A stretch of DNA of 64,000 bases from UBA11740 sp049273695 (GTDB taxonomy: Bacteria > Acidobacteriota > Blastocatellia > Pyrinomonadales > Pyrinomonadaceae), in assembly GCA_049273695.1 (NCBI GenBank), contig JBASRE010000018.1, forward strand, positions 62,001 to 126,000, written 5' to 3'. The translations under genes and the position numbers were made by a program. Positions 16,693 to 26,800 of the stretch are shown here, one piece after another (position 1 is the stretch's first letter; the number at the start of each line of letters is the position of its first letter). Under the pieces are notes generated by a model. That model was given only the letters and a program-made list of their open reading frames with translations, searched no databases and was not told the origin of the DNA.

Positions 16693-17321
16693 GACACTTG
16701 CGACCTCCCTGACCGTCCCACCCCAAGCGGGCTGCCCGCGTGGGGACCCCGGGGTCGGGTTTCTGACAACTCCACGCACTGTTCGATACACGTCTGGAGC
16801 TTTGCGCGGATGCGCAGCGCGCGCAGACGAAGATTGCTGCCGCTGACGCCAAATTTCGCCGCGATTCGTTTACGCAAACTGATCTTCGCGCTTTTGTCAG
16901 CCGCGTAGTACTGCCCAATGATCTCGCGCGCGTGTGGCGACAACTTTTCCAGACACCGATCGAGACAAACGTAAGTCTGCTCTTTAACTTCAACCTGATC
17001 GTTCCCGGCCAAGACCAGCCTGGGTACCGGCGGACGTCTTAGATATTCGTGATGCACGTTGTTCATCACGCCAAGAAAATAGATTGCCTTGTCACCGGTG
17101 TAGGCCGCTTCGATGTCTTTCACGCGCCGAGCGACACGGTCGATGACATCGTCGGCTAGCTCTTCGGAAATGTGACATCCGCGCGACGCCAGAATCGCGA
17201 TGAGCCGCCAGCGAATGCTTTCGTAAAGCTGACCAGCTCGATCCGGATCCGGATCGAGCCAGGTCAGCAGCCGGTCGAAATCGGCTGGTTCCAACACCTT
17301 GAGTTGCCTCATGGGTGACAT
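16689..17321 (-). CDS. ECF-like sigma factor, pair 1
   Basis: A 210-residue sigma-70-family protein. Region 2 is represented by YESIRWRLIAILASRGCHISEELADD and region 4 by CLEKLSPHAREIIGQYYAADKSAKISLRKRIAAKFG with a following helix rich in Arg. The region 4 segment matches that of the sigma factor at 27465-28019 (CLEKLTP, YY, AKI, RK). It is followed by its membrane partner with a 4-nt overlap. The C-terminal tail (RPRGPHAGSPLGVGRSGRS) is low-complexity. The start at ATG 17321 or 17312 is not settled; no clear Shine-Dalgarno is visible. Confidence 0.85.
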   Translation of the reverse strand: MSPMRQLKVLEPADFDRLLTWLDPDPDRAGQLYESIRWRLIAILASRGCHISEELADDVIDRVARRVKDIEAAYTGDKAIYFLGVMNNVHHEYLRRPPVPRLVLAGNDQVEVKEQTYVCLDRCLEKLSPHAREIIGQYYAADKSAKISLRKRIAAKFGVSGSNLRLRALRIRAKLQTCIEQCVELSETRPRGPHAGSPLGVGRSGRSQVS

Positions 17322-17345
17322 TTTTGTTAGCGCTTCGTGCTTCGT

Positions 17346-17669
17346 CTATTGCTTTACGATGTCCGACAGGTTCACGGTTCGCTCTTTCGTTTCGCCCTGG
17401 ACCTTGACCGTTGCCTTAAGCGCCTTTTCGTCGATTGAAACGACCGTTGCTTCGACTGCCGAGCCATTAATGGTGACCTTCACTTTGTCGCCCGCTTTCC
17501 AACCGGCGACCGCTGAAGCCGGCGCCGGCGCTTCAACTGAAGGGCTCGGTGCAGGTGTCGAGGTCGATTGTGTAGCGGGACTCGCCGAGGGTTTCGTAAC
17601 GTCCGTTGCCGGTTCGCACGCCGCAATCAGAAGACACAAAGCCAATACTGCAAGAAGTTTCGTCGTCAT
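17346..17669 (-). CDS. Small lipoprotein, unknown function
   Basis: A 107-residue exported protein with a lipobox (LIAAC, Cys18), a Pro/Ser/Thr spacer and a C-terminal domain of about 55 residues (WKAGDKVKVTINGSAVEATVVSID...) that looks like a small beta-barrel of the SH3/Tudor kind. GGGAG is present upstream. It precedes the sigma gene by 24 nt in the same direction. No function can be assigned. Confidence 0.8.
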   Translation of the reverse strand: MTTKLLAVLALCLLIAACEPATDVTKPSASPATQSTSTPAPSPSVEAPAPASAVAGWKAGDKVKVTINGSAVEATVVSIDEKALKATVKVQGETKERTVNLSDIVKQ

Positions 17670-17830
17670 GTTGTTAGCTCCCGTTTGATGAACTATTCAG
17701 TTGTCCGGCGTTGGTTACTGCTGCCGAATTCTGAATTCGCGGGTGAATGACGGTGGAAGGCGAAACGTTTCATTGGGAGATGAGGTTTTTTTGGCGGCGC
17801 GATCTGTGGGATTAGCCTAAGCCTGTAGGC

Positions 17831-17909
17831 GGGGAATTAGCCCGACCGTTAGGGAGGGCTCCAAATGCGGACTTGATGAGCCCTCCCTGGCGGTCGGGGC
17901 TAGTGCCCC
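17831..17909. repeat. Inverted repeat AGGGAGGGCTC type
   Basis: Arms of about 31 nt (17831-17861 and 17878-17909), sharing TAGCCC, GACCG and AGGGAGGGCTC, with a 16-nt loop. It lies in the 279-nt gap between two minus-strand genes; I see no gene in that gap. Confidence 0.7.
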
Positions 17910-17948
17910 GAACGGCGCTGCGGTAACAGGATTGGGCTCGGGCGGAAG

Positions 17949-18686
17949 TTATCCAGTGTTCTTCTCGGCGCTGAAATCGTAGGTCATCACGATTCGCAGC
18001 GACCCTTCCTGGACTTCGGATCGCACGTCTTTGACGTTGGCTTTGACTGAGCCCCCGGTCGTTTTAATTGGAAGCGACAAAGCGAGTTGAGAAGCACGGA
18101 GGACTTCGAACGGATTTACTTGCGCCGCGATTGTCTGCCGGACGAACGCGGTTACAAACGCGCTGACGAGCGGCGGAACGTTTTCGAGGTTCACTTCTTC
18201 CATGATTAGCGCGCCGAATACGGTTTGCTTAGTTTGCTCGAATGACAGCTCAACCGTGGCCTTGCCGGTGCCTTTGAATTGAATGCATTTTCCCAGCACG
18301 CTGTAGCTGCCGGTGAATGCCAGCGGCACGACAATCTTTCCGCCGGTGAATCGCACGCCGGTTTTAACGTTGCCACTCTCAGCATTCAGGATGACGACGT
18401 TGTTGCACGCGTCCTGAAAGGCAATCGTTTGAAAGGTCGGTTCGGACCGAAGCTGTCCCAGCTTCAGTTGTGGTGGGCCAAGTTGCTGGAAGATCGTGCC
18501 GAGCAGCGCGTCAAAGAATTTCTCTTCGAGCGTGACTGACACAGAACCCGCGTTCGCGGCGTTTGCGTCGGGCGGACGCAAAGCGGTTCCCGGCAGACTG
18601 GCCTTGCCTGACCTGCCGAAGAAGTACACGGTGGCGAGGACGCCAATCAGTAGCCCCGCAACCAGACCGAGAAGTAAGCGTTTCAT
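17949..18686 (-). CDS. Membrane-anchored periplasmic protein, unknown function
   Basis: A 245-residue protein with an uncleaved-looking N-terminal membrane helix (LLLGLVAGLLIGVLATVYFF) and a beta-rich body of about 200 residues that includes VTLEEKFFDALLGTIFQQ and repeated amphipathic strands. The pattern resembles lipid-binding, BPI/YceB-like folds, but similarity is too weak to claim. It follows the lipoprotein gene 18687-19583 with no intervening bases (stop codon adjacent to ATG), so the two are coexpressed and probably act together in the cell envelope. Confidence 0.78.
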   Translation of the reverse strand: MKRLLLGLVAGLLIGVLATVYFFGRSGKASLPGTALRPPDANAANAGSVSVTLEEKFFDALLGTIFQQLGPPQLKLGQLRSEPTFQTIAFQDACNNVVILNAESGNVKTGVRFTGGKIVVPLAFTGSYSVLGKCIQFKGTGKATVELSFEQTKQTVFGALIMEEVNLENVPPLVSAFVTAFVRQTIAAQVNPFEVLRASQLALSLPIKTTGGSVKANVKDVRSEVQEGSLRIVMTYDFSAEKNTG

Positions 18687-19583
18687 CTACTTTGGCGAGC
18701 CGGTCGGGCTCGGCGATGCGCTGGTTCCCACCTGCATGTTCGACATGATGGCGCGCAATATCGACGCCACCGCGTTCGTCAGCGCATCGATCTGCTGCTT
18801 AATCTTTTCCGGCGGCACCTGCGAATATCCTTCGGGAATCTGAAACTGCGCCGCATCAACATCCGTCTTGAGGTCACGCATTTCGGCCACGATCCGCGCG
18901 GCGTTGACACCCTTAACCTCGCCTGAGCTTTCGGCGTTCACTTCCGTCCGCAAGGGCAACCGCGTCTCTTTGTCGATGAACACAAATGCCTCGGCGGTCA
19001 CTTCGCCGGCTTGAGTCTTCGTGTCTTTCGAAGCCGCGTAGCGATACTTCTCTGCCAGACGTCCGTTGACCTGCTCTTCGCCAACCTTCTCGACGCCGCT
19101 CTTGTTTTTCAAGTCAGCGACGATCTGGCCGGGCGTCATCAGCTTTTGCAGTTGGGCTCCCGTCGATTCTTTCGAGAGCTCGGCGTACTGCTTCTTGCTG
19201 GGCACAATTACGTAGTGCCGGTTGTCGTGATCGAGATACACCAGCGGCGTGCCGTCGGGCAGCTTGAATTCAACGCGCCGATCCGCAGCGTTCCGCGCAA
19301 CCTGAACGGACAAGGGCGGGATGCCCATCGCCTTGTCCCCACCCGAAGTCTGCAGCGTAAACACGAGTGTGGCGCTGTATTTCTCAGGTTCGGCAGTATC
19401 CAGACCTGAAGTTGTACTGGTTGAGTTTGTGTTCGCGTTCGCATTCGCCGGCGACGCGTTCGCGTTGACGTTCGCGTTCACATTCGAATTTGCGGCCGGC
19501 TGACAGCCGGTCAGAAACAGCAAGGAGGCCGCGGCGCCAAGCAGTCCGATTCTCAAAACTATTCTTTCAATGTTCGTAAACAT
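18687..19583 (-). CDS. Lipoprotein with LolA-like body
   Basis: A 298-residue lipoprotein: signal peptide with lipobox (LTGC, Cys27), an Asn/Ala/Thr-rich linker (NANVNANASPANAN), then a beta-rich domain with YSATLVFTLQT, DGTPLVYLDHDNRHYVIVPSKKQY, EKVGEEQVNGRLAEKYRY and FVFIDKETRLPLRTEV. This strand pattern is like LolA/LolB or DUF4412-type outer-membrane lipoprotein-sorting folds. AGAGG lies upstream. It is cotranscribed with the membrane-anchored protein downstream. A lipid-carrier role is a guess. Confidence 0.8.
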   Translation of the reverse strand: MFTNIERIVLRIGLLGAAASLLFLTGCQPAANSNVNANVNANASPANANANTNSTSTTSGLDTAEPEKYSATLVFTLQTSGGDKAMGIPPLSVQVARNAADRRVEFKLPDGTPLVYLDHDNRHYVIVPSKKQYAELSKESTGAQLQKLMTPGQIVADLKNKSGVEKVGEEQVNGRLAEKYRYAASKDTKTQAGEVTAEAFVFIDKETRLPLRTEVNAESSGEVKGVNAARIVAEMRDLKTDVDAAQFQIPEGYSQVPPEKIKQQIDALTNAVASILRAIMSNMQVGTSASPSPTGSPK

Positions 19584-19708
19584 ACGTGCCTCTAAAAACG
19601 CGCATCACGCGCGTCAGTTAAATGATTTGTTACGGGGGGGTTGTGGACTAAGAATAGCACGCCGGCTGAGGACTTCCGAAATCGGCCCAGGACCGGATCG
19701 TTGTCCTA

Positions 19709-19802
19709 CTTTGCGGTGCTTTGCGTCTTAGCGCCTTTGCGTGAACTGCATTCAAAGGGGGCTAATTCACGCAAAGACCCAAAGTCGCAAAGGATCCCAA
19801 AG
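19709..19802. repeat. TTTGCGTC octamer array, inverted halves
   Basis: Units such as TTTGCGTC, TTAGCGCC and TTTGCGTG are answered downstream by ACGCAAAG, ACCCAAAG and TCGCAAAG. It sits in the 319-nt divergent gap between two lipoprotein genes (19584-19902); I see no gene or promoter I could defend there. Confidence 0.75.
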
Positions 19803-19902
19803 AAAAACAGGACTCGGCACCGAGCTGCGCGCTCATTGACACAGCTGCAGCACTGTCGTAAAACGCGTGTGATTTTCAAGATTCCGAAAAAGGTGCAATC
19901 GA

Positions 19903-20520
19903 ATGAAAAAATTCCTGGCGCTCTTTGCGCTGTTATCCGTGGCGCTGGCCTGCAGCTTAATGGGACGGAAGGGGAGCAACACAAATTCCTCGTCGTCGAG
20001 CGGCACATCGACCAGCACAGACGGCGAACCGGTTGAGAAGGCGAATCCGACAGCTGCTCAGCAGGCCGCAATTGCCAACGGCCAAACCGTCACGTGGGAG
20101 CAACAGGGCATCACGTGGACACTTCCGGCAAACTGGAGAAAGAACGACGTGCGGAGCGAATCGCTGAGTTACAGCGGTGGCGACATGCATCTGACGGCGG
20201 CGATTTCAGTTATGCCGCAGATGGCTAGCTTAGTTGAGCAGAGCAACAAAGCGATGTACGAAGCCGCGAAGACTAATCAAAAGATCGGCAAGTATGACGA
20301 GGTGCGCTGGCTGGAGCTGGACGGCGTACGCGGAATAGCGTTCCGTGAATCCGTGCAGGAAAGACCTGACGACATTCGGCGGTTGCAGTGGCAAGCTTAT
20401 CGCACGTACGCCGGCAGCACGCAGCTAATCAACATGATTTTGTCCACGAACTCCGGCGATTTTTCGAAGCATCAGGATACGCTGTACGGCGTGATGTACT
20501 CGACGAAGGTCGTTCACTGA
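19903..20520 (+). CDS. Lipoprotein, unknown function
   Basis: A 205-residue protein with a short lipoprotein signal (LLSVALAC, Cys17), a Ser/Thr/Asn-rich linker and a globular domain starting VTWEQQGITWTLPANWRKND. The motif WTLPANW..., a central SLVEQSNKAMYEAAK helix and the closing TLYGVMYSTKV strand resemble PsbP-like or DUF1795-type folds, in which a W-x-x-P-x-x-W element begins the domain. Function unknown; it stands alone in its direction. Confidence 0.8.
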   Translation: MKKFLALFALLSVALACSLMGRKGSNTNSSSSSGTSTSTDGEPVEKANPTAAQQAAIANGQTVTWEQQGITWTLPANWRKNDVRSESLSYSGGDMHLTAAISVMPQMASLVEQSNKAMYEAAKTNQKIGKYDEVRWLELDGVRGIAFRESVQERPDDIRRLQWQAYRTYAGSTQLINMILSTNSGDFSKHQDTLYGVMYSTKVVH

Positions 20521-20530
20521 CGAGCCCCGA

Positions 20531-20652
20531 ACTCCCTCTCCCTTTGGGAGAGGGCTGGGGTGAGGGAGCGAAGCTTTAGCGAGTAAAGAGAAGAAGAGAG
20601 AATATTTTTTCGTGCGCTAGAACCCTCCTCCAAAAGAGAGAGGGAACGACAC
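20531..20652. repeat. CCCTCTCC-core palindromic element (inverted copy)
   Basis: CCCTCTCCCTTTGGGAGAGG, then GGGGTGAGGGAGCGAAGC and an AT-rich centre, is the reverse complement of the core at 4873-5001 with scattered differences. A partial GCGCACTCCAAA tip follows at about 20683-20695. Confidence 0.8.
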
Positions 20653-20692
20653 ACCAAAGCGCTGTCGCCGCTACGCTCTGCCAGCGCACTCC

Positions 20693-20724
20693 AAAAAAAA
20701 AGAGGCGGGGCAACGCCCGCCTCT
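20693..20724 (-). terminator. Rho-independent terminator
   Basis: On the minus strand a GAGGCGGGCG stem with a GTT-containing loop pairs with CCCCGCCTC and is followed by a run of nine T. It lies just after the stop of the DUF6569-type gene (20756) and should end its transcript. The stem itself is a member of the GCGGGC repeat family. Confidence 0.8.
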
Positions 20725-20755
20725 AAACAAACCGCCCTTTGCCCTTGGCGCGGCT

Positions 20756-21790
20756 TCAGTTCTTCTTAATGTAGTTCCGGTGCACCCACACATCGCCTTT
20801 CGCGCGATCGCGAGTCTCGAAACTTACCTTGCCGGCTGAATCGCGTGTGATTACCTGGACGCGAGACGAAATGTCCTTCTGCTTCTCCACACCTGAGTCG
20901 TCCAGCAATGAGTGGACCTCTTCGGCTTTGGGCGCCTCAAACTTCTGATCGCCACGTAGTTCGGCCACGGCCTCGATGGCGCTCGCTTTCAAGAGTTTCG
21001 GCCAAAGCTTTTTGAACAAAGTGCTGGACGCGTAAACGTCAGCGCTGTTCACCTTGCCGTTAATCGCGAAGACATAGCCGATTACGTCCGGCTTGCCGTT
21101 AACGATCGACGACAGCGCCTTCATGTAATCATCCGCCGTCTTCTGCACACTCTTGTTTTCCAAAGTGAGTTGCAGGCTCGACGGAGACGCTTCCGAGGCC
21201 ACAACCGCGCCGACGTTCTTGCTGAGCTTATCTTGTGCGACCGAAACTTCGCGCCAGACTTCGCTCTGCGACGATTTCACTTTGGCTGCAAGTTTTACTT
21301 CCCTGCTCGCCACCGTGTTGGAAGAGGAACTGAACACGGTCGAAGCTTCGTTGCCGCGTTGACTCCAACGGCCGCTTTCAACGCAGAACGCCTCGATGGG
21401 AACCTGCGGTGACTTCGGAGGCAGAATTAGATCGACGACGAGCATGCGATCCTGCGCGCCACCTTTCACGATGTCGCCCGCCTGAACATAGACGTCTTCG
21501 GTCGAGACATTCTGAATCGTTAAGCGACTCACTTCGCGCGTCTCGCGCACGATCACTTTCTTTTGGATCAGCGCCTCTTCCAGAGTCAGAAACGTCTGTC
21601 CTTTGAGCCGGTCTTTGCCGTGCACCAGAAACACGGACAGGTTCCCGTGCGTAAACGGCCCTTCGAGCCGGTACTCACCTTTTGGCTCGGGCTTGCCGCC
21701 CCCGTAACTCCCCCAGCCGGCGGTCACTCCCAGCGGCGCCGTAACCAGCGCGGCCAACATTACGAGCATTCCAAACACATTCCACTTCAT
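20756..21790 (-). CDS. Exported ARPP-1/DUF6569-type protein
   Basis: A 344-residue exported protein. A signal peptide (about 1-25) leads into EGPFTHGNLSVFLVHG, LTLEEALIQKKVIVRE, LTIQNVSTEDVYVQAGDIVKGGAQDR and IPIEAFCVESGRW-like sequence, the order of motifs I associate with the ARPP-1 (DUF6569) domain. Family function is not established. ATG 21790 has GGGAGAAAAGG directly upstream and is preferred to an in-frame TTG at 21808. A terminator follows at 20693-20724. Confidence 0.8.
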   Translation of the reverse strand: MKWNVFGMLVMLAALVTAPLGVTAGWGSYGGGKPEPKGEYRLEGPFTHGNLSVFLVHGKDRLKGQTFLTLEEALIQKKVIVRETREVSRLTIQNVSTEDVYVQAGDIVKGGAQDRMLVVDLILPPKSPQVPIEAFCVESGRWSQRGNEASTVFSSSSNTVASREVKLAAKVKSSQSEVWREVSVAQDKLSKNVGAVVASEASPSSLQLTLENKSVQKTADDYMKALSSIVNGKPDVIGYVFAINGKVNSADVYASSTLFKKLWPKLLKASAIEAVAELRGDQKFEAPKAEEVHSLLDDSGVEKQKDISSRVQVITRDSAGKVSFETRDRAKGDVWVHRNYIKKN

Positions 21791-22308
21791 CACCTTTTCT
21801 CCCTTCAATATTCAGGCGCTCCCCGCTCGCGCGATTCGCGCTTCAGATTTAGAACGGGGAGACCTCCCAGGACGGTCTTCACTGGTTGGATCTTTAAGCT
21901 TCCGTGAAAGAACGCGCGGTCGCTTTGTTGGTTAGAACGTGTGTGGAGAGACTTCTTGCGCGGTTGGACACGGAAGACGCTGGATTTAGTTGCCTTCGGC
22001 TTTTGTTAAACCGAATGGGCTCCAATCTTGTCGTTTATCTCGCTTCCTGGGTCGGTTCCGCCGTCTCTGAAACATTTCAGAGCGTGACTGCATTTACTAT
22101 GGATGGGATTAGTAGCAGCGCCCGCTAAATTGAGTTGACAGGATAGAGGCTCGCAAGTAATCTGGCGCCGCTCACGCGTAACCTTCCCGATTCTTGACGA
22201 AAACGCAGTATCGACGCGTTTAGCGGCGCGTCCCTTAATACCATTCTGGCGGCGGACGTTTTCCCGGCCGCAACAACAAGTTGGACACTACCTCGGAGGA
22301 GCTAACCG
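21791..22308. other. Gene-free stretch upstream of the protease locus
   Basis: This 518-nt gap separates the DUF6569-type gene from the divergent C11 protease gene. A 74-codon plus-strand frame (21904-22128) has no recognisable features or ribosome binding site and is not called. The last bases before the protease carry CGGAGGAGC, a strong Shine-Dalgarno. The promoter for the protease locus is presumably here, but I could not pick boxes with confidence. Confidence 0.6.
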
Positions 22309-23778
22309 ATGAATGACTCATATCCAGGAAATGCAGGTAATGGCCGGGCGGCTTGGACGGTAATGGTTTACATGGCTGGCGATAACAGTCTGACTGACGC
22401 CTGTGTGTACGCGCTCACAGATATGAAAAAATCGCTGGACAGTGATCGGGTCAAAATATTTGCCCAGTTTGATCCTAAGGATGACCACTTGCCGACTCAT
22501 CGGTACCTGATCAATTCTGGCGGGAAAGATGCTCCGCTAGCTAAGGACTGTATTGATACCGCGCCCTTCAAGCTGAGGTCCCGCCACCACAGGCGAATTA
22601 CTATCGGTCGCTTTGACGGTCCCGTCGCCCCAGACGAAACACCTACGGGTGACGGGCGTACGCTCTTCAACTTCCTGAGTTATTGCATCGAAGCTTCACC
22701 GGCCGATCACTACATGGTCATCCTTTTCGGCCACGGTAGCGGCACGCAGGAGAACTTCTTGCTGAAGGATGACAGTCCGGTCGGGTTCCTGACCATGAGC
22801 AAGTTGAAATGGGTCTTCAAGGAACTGAACTACGTTTACAAGAATGCCGCGGGAGAGCCGTTGAAGATCGACATTGTTGGTATGGACACTTGTCTCATGA
22901 GCATGGCTGAAATCTGTTATGAAATAAAAGACTACGCCAAAGTAATGATTGGTTGTGAAAGCTACAGCCCTTCGTCAGGTTGGCCTTTTTCACCAATTGT
23001 AGACAGCATTCAAGACTTCACCACTCCTCAACATCTCGCGGCGTTGGCAACCGGTCAGTATGCGGAGAATGAACTGGCAAGACGAATTGTGGCAGATTAC
23101 GTTAACTTCTACGCCGATTATGAACTTGGTGGCTTGTCGGTTGATCAATCTGCTTTGAACTTATGCGCAATCGACAACCTCAGAAGTAACATTGGCCGCT
23201 TAAGTCAAGCAATGGTCGAGGCGTTGGAGGGTACTGGCTCCGCCGACTCATTCAGGGCTGCCGTCGTCCTCGCGCATTGGGACGCACAATCGTATAACGG
23301 TGAACAATTTGTTGACATTGTCGACTTCTGCTATTGCCTCCAACGCCGCTATCCCGACACGAACGTCGCCGCTGTCGCGGCCGAGGTTGGCCACTGTATT
23401 CAGCAAGATTTCGTTCTCAAGTCTTGCTACAGTGGCCCAAAGTATCAGTATTCGTACGGAGTTTCGATCTATTTCCCATGGGATCTCGTGACTCTCAATT
23501 ACAGAACCAGTCAATTCGCGATTGACTCAGGCTGGCTCGGTTTTCTGGAAAAGTACACGAGTCTTACTCGACGTGAGCCTCGAGGCGCGGATGCGCGCGA
23601 AAAACTACTGATGCTAAACCGCGATCGCCCGCACAGGAAAACTGAAGGCAGGCGAACCGAAGGTATGGGTCCGGGCAATGAGGTTCGAAGTATGAGGAAT
23701 CCGCCCGTTGTTGCTCTGCCTAGTGTGTGCATGTCGGCGGAAAATGCCGCCGCAACAGCTGTCTCTCTGTTCGAATAG
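22309..23778 (+). CDS. Clostripain-like cysteine protease (peptidase family C11)
   Basis: Caspase-fold protease of 489 residues with WTVMVYMAGDNSL at the start, the catalytic His in LFGHGSG (His142) and the catalytic Cys in GMDTCLMSMAE (Cys195), all as in C11. No signal peptide or membrane segment is visible, so it is probably cytoplasmic, unlike secreted clostripain. The last 70 residues are basic and low in order (RREPRGADAREK..., RTEGRRTEG). C11 proteases cut after Arg/Lys and often need self-cleavage. It heads a same-strand run of genes (CHAT protease, sigma factor, membrane partner, unknown protein, subtilase), suggesting a proteolytic signalling or death-like system. Confidence 0.93.
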   Translation: MNDSYPGNAGNGRAAWTVMVYMAGDNSLTDACVYALTDMKKSLDSDRVKIFAQFDPKDDHLPTHRYLINSGGKDAPLAKDCIDTAPFKLRSRHHRRITIGRFDGPVAPDETPTGDGRTLFNFLSYCIEASPADHYMVILFGHGSGTQENFLLKDDSPVGFLTMSKLKWVFKELNYVYKNAAGEPLKIDIVGMDTCLMSMAEICYEIKDYAKVMIGCESYSPSSGWPFSPIVDSIQDFTTPQHLAALATGQYAENELARRIVADYVNFYADYELGGLSVDQSALNLCAIDNLRSNIGRLSQAMVEALEGTGSADSFRAAVVLAHWDAQSYNGEQFVDIVDFCYCLQRRYPDTNVAAVAAEVGHCIQQDFVLKSCYSGPKYQYSYGVSIYFPWDLVTLNYRTSQFAIDSGWLGFLEKYTSLTRREPRGADAREKLLMLNRDRPHRKTEGRRTEGMGPGNEVRSMRNPPVVALPSVCMSAENAAATAVSLFE

Positions 23779-23844
23779 AAACCCAGACAAGCCGACGTAG
23801 TGACCGGTCAGAATGTTTGGTCCCCAAAATCCAGTAGATGAAAA

Positions 23845-26800
23845 ATGTTGCGACAGAGTAGCAGTCGGGATCGCTCGAACTTAACAAGCTTGGTTGTTGT
23901 TCTGGCGGTAACGGCCGCTGCTGTCGGACAACTAACGGGGATCGGATCCAGCACCCAGCCGAATCCAGCCGCGGTCCAGGCTACTCACGAAAACCCTCCA
24001 AAGCTCGGCGTCGCGATCGAGCGCCCAATTTCCGCGGGCGAACATCATCGTTACCGGTTGCCGGTGGATGGCGGCGCAGCTCGCCTTTGGCTGGAATGTT
24101 GGAAGGTTGAATTAACCACCGTCGTGTACGACGTAGACGGCCGAACACTAGCCGAGATTTCTTGTCCCAGAGGTACTCTGCGGCCCTTCAGAACGTCAGC
24201 CGGCGCGCATGAAATAAGTATCTACGTGTCAGATCGGTCACAGACCTCCGGAGGTTATGAACTTAGACGGCCGATTGTCGTGCGCCGTGGCGACGAAGGA
24301 CATGCTCTATCTGACGCCGAGAGCCTTTTTTTGGAAGCGGAAATGCTCCGTCGCCGATTCACGTCGCAGGCAAATCATGAAGCGATCTCTAAGTACGGCG
24401 AGGCAGTCAAGCTCTGGGAAAAAGCGAAAGACTACTACGCCATGGCCCTAACTCTTCGGCGTACGGGTCAGGCATATCAGGCCCTCAATGATTACTTGCA
24501 AGCAACTTCGCGGTACGAAGACGCCTTGAAGGTTGCAGGGCGCGTTTCCAACGCCCGTCTCAAAAGCGACATATTGAACGACCTCGCTTACCTGCATTTC
24601 GAGGTGGGGAGTAACAAGCGGGCCTATCTAATGGCTGAGCAGGCGCGAGACTTAAGTCACGGCGCAGTGTATCTCCGAGGCGAAGCCCAGGCGCTCTTTA
24701 CTCTTGGCGAAGCTCTCTACGGATTGGGAGACTTGTCCGCGACTGTTCAGCATCTGAATCAGGCGACGAGCCTTTGGCAACAGGTCGGTGACGTGCAGGG
24801 CGTGGCCACGGCGCAGGTAGCTTTCGGGTATTCGTATGTTGAACTCAGTGATCTGCCCAAAGCGAGAGATTCGTATGAACAGGCACTGTCCAACGCGCGC
24901 GCCGGGGAAGATAGGCGGCTTGAGGCAGTCGTCCTGCGGGGTCTCGGAAATCTGCATACGAAACTGGGCGAAACCCAGAAAGCTCTGGACTTTTTTAATC
25001 AAGCACTTGGCATTCTCGCGGGCGTCGAGGATCGGCACCTGCGCGCCAACGTCCTCGGCGGGCTGGCCTACGCGTATTCGCTGATTGGAGAAAGAGAGAA
25101 AGCCCTTACGTACTACGAGCAGGCGCTGGAAATCTACGAAGCGATCAGCGACGTTTGGGGCGCTGCCGAAGCTCAGATGACGATCGGCGAACTCTACTTC
25201 TCGATGGGAGAGAATGTCCGCGCGCTCGAGTACGACGAAAAGGCGTTGGCGGCGTTTCGTCGAATTAAGATGCAGCGGCAGGAAGCTAAGACACTGCGCA
25301 ATATTGGATTGGTTTATGAATCGCTCGGTAACTTGAGGAAGGCGCTGCAGCTTTACCGACAATCGTTGGCGCTTTTCCGCGCCGGTCAAGATCAACGGTA
25401 CGAGGCCTACACGCTAAATTACATCGGTGGAGTTTATCGACGCGAAGGCGATCTAAATCAGGCTGCGACCTATTACCGGCAAGCGCTGACGCTGAACCGG
25501 TTGGCGGCTGATCCAGCCGGTGAGTCATTAACGCTCTTCAATCTCGCGCGGCTGGAGCGTGACTTGGGGAACCTGGAGCAGGCCCGTAGTTTCAGCGAGG
25601 CGGCGTTGAGGATTTCGGAATCGCTTCGCTCGAAAATCGTGAGTCTCGACCTGCGCGCGTCTTATGCGGCGACGGCGCGACAATACTTTGAGCTAAGCAT
25701 CGATGTCCTGATGAGTCTAGCCACCCGCAACCCGGAATTCACCAGGCAAGCTTTTGAAGTTAGTGAAGCCGCGCATGCACGCTCGTTATTAGAGTCACTC
25801 AATGAGTCGCAGGCTAAGATTTGGCAGGACGTTGACCCGGCGTTACTGGCCAAAGAAAACTCGTTGCGTCAAAGCCTTGATGCGAAAGCGCAACGTCGCA
25901 TGCAGTTGATCGCGGAAAGGAACGCCGCCGAAGCCGAGATGCTCTCAAAGCAGATTGCTGAAGAATCGACTGCCCTTGACGGAGTAAAGACGCAACTAAA
26001 AATTGCGAGTCCCCGTTACGCCGCACTCACCCAACCGCAGCCACTGACGCTGGCTCAAATCCAGCAGCAAGTTCTCGACGACGATTCCGTCTTAATCGAA
26101 TACCTGCTCGGGGAGGAACGCAGCTACGTTTGGGTGATAACCCGGACTGAAATCTCGAGCGCTGAATTGCCTTCGCGGGCGAAGATCGAAACTGCAATAC
26201 GGCGATTCAGAGAAGTGCTCACCGTCAATCAGCCTGTTCTAAATGAGAATCTTCAACAATACGAGGCACGAATTCGGGAGGCGCAAGCGCAGTTTCCAAG
26301 CGCTGCCGCTGAACTTAGCGATCTTCTGATCACGCCCGTGCAGAACAAATTGGGAAAGAAGCGATTGATCATCGTTCCCGACGGAGCGCTCTACTCTATT
26401 CCGTTTCAACCGTTGACAGTCCCGTCAGCAGCCGGCGCCGCGGCGTCAAAAGAGCGAATTCCTCTGATGGCCAATCACGTGATTGTTTACGAGCCTTCGG
26501 CTTCGACGCTCGCGCTGGTGCTGAATGAAACCCGACCGCCCGCGCAAAATACCGTTGCGGTTTTTGCGCATCCTGTCTTTGAAGCGGATGACGCACGCGT
26601 CAAGATACGAACCAGCGGAGAGTTAACGACCATTTCGGAACAGCAGGGTGTAGTTCGCGGAGTATTTCGCGACCTGGGGCTTTCTGACGGACAGAGAGTT
26701 CCGGCTCTGCCCGCGTCGCGCGAAGAAGCTGAGGCGATCATGTCATTTGTCCCGCGGGGAACCGGTCTGAAAGCGCTGGGCTTTGACGCGAATCGACAGA

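Noticed and set aside
15805..16791. Longer anti-sigma-like protein starting inside the sigma gene
   Set aside because: The extra N-terminus (NPTPGSPRGQPAWGG) is the sigma gene read in another frame; ATG 16692 overlaps the sigma stop in the usual way.
21904..22128. 74-codon plus-strand frame before the C11 protease
   Set aside because: No ribosome binding site, no recognisable motif, and unlike neighbouring genes in composition; chance frame in a gap.
24652..25395. 247-codon minus-strand frame inside the CHAT gene
   Set aside because: Antisense shadow of the TPR region; the repeats of the sense gene explain its openness.
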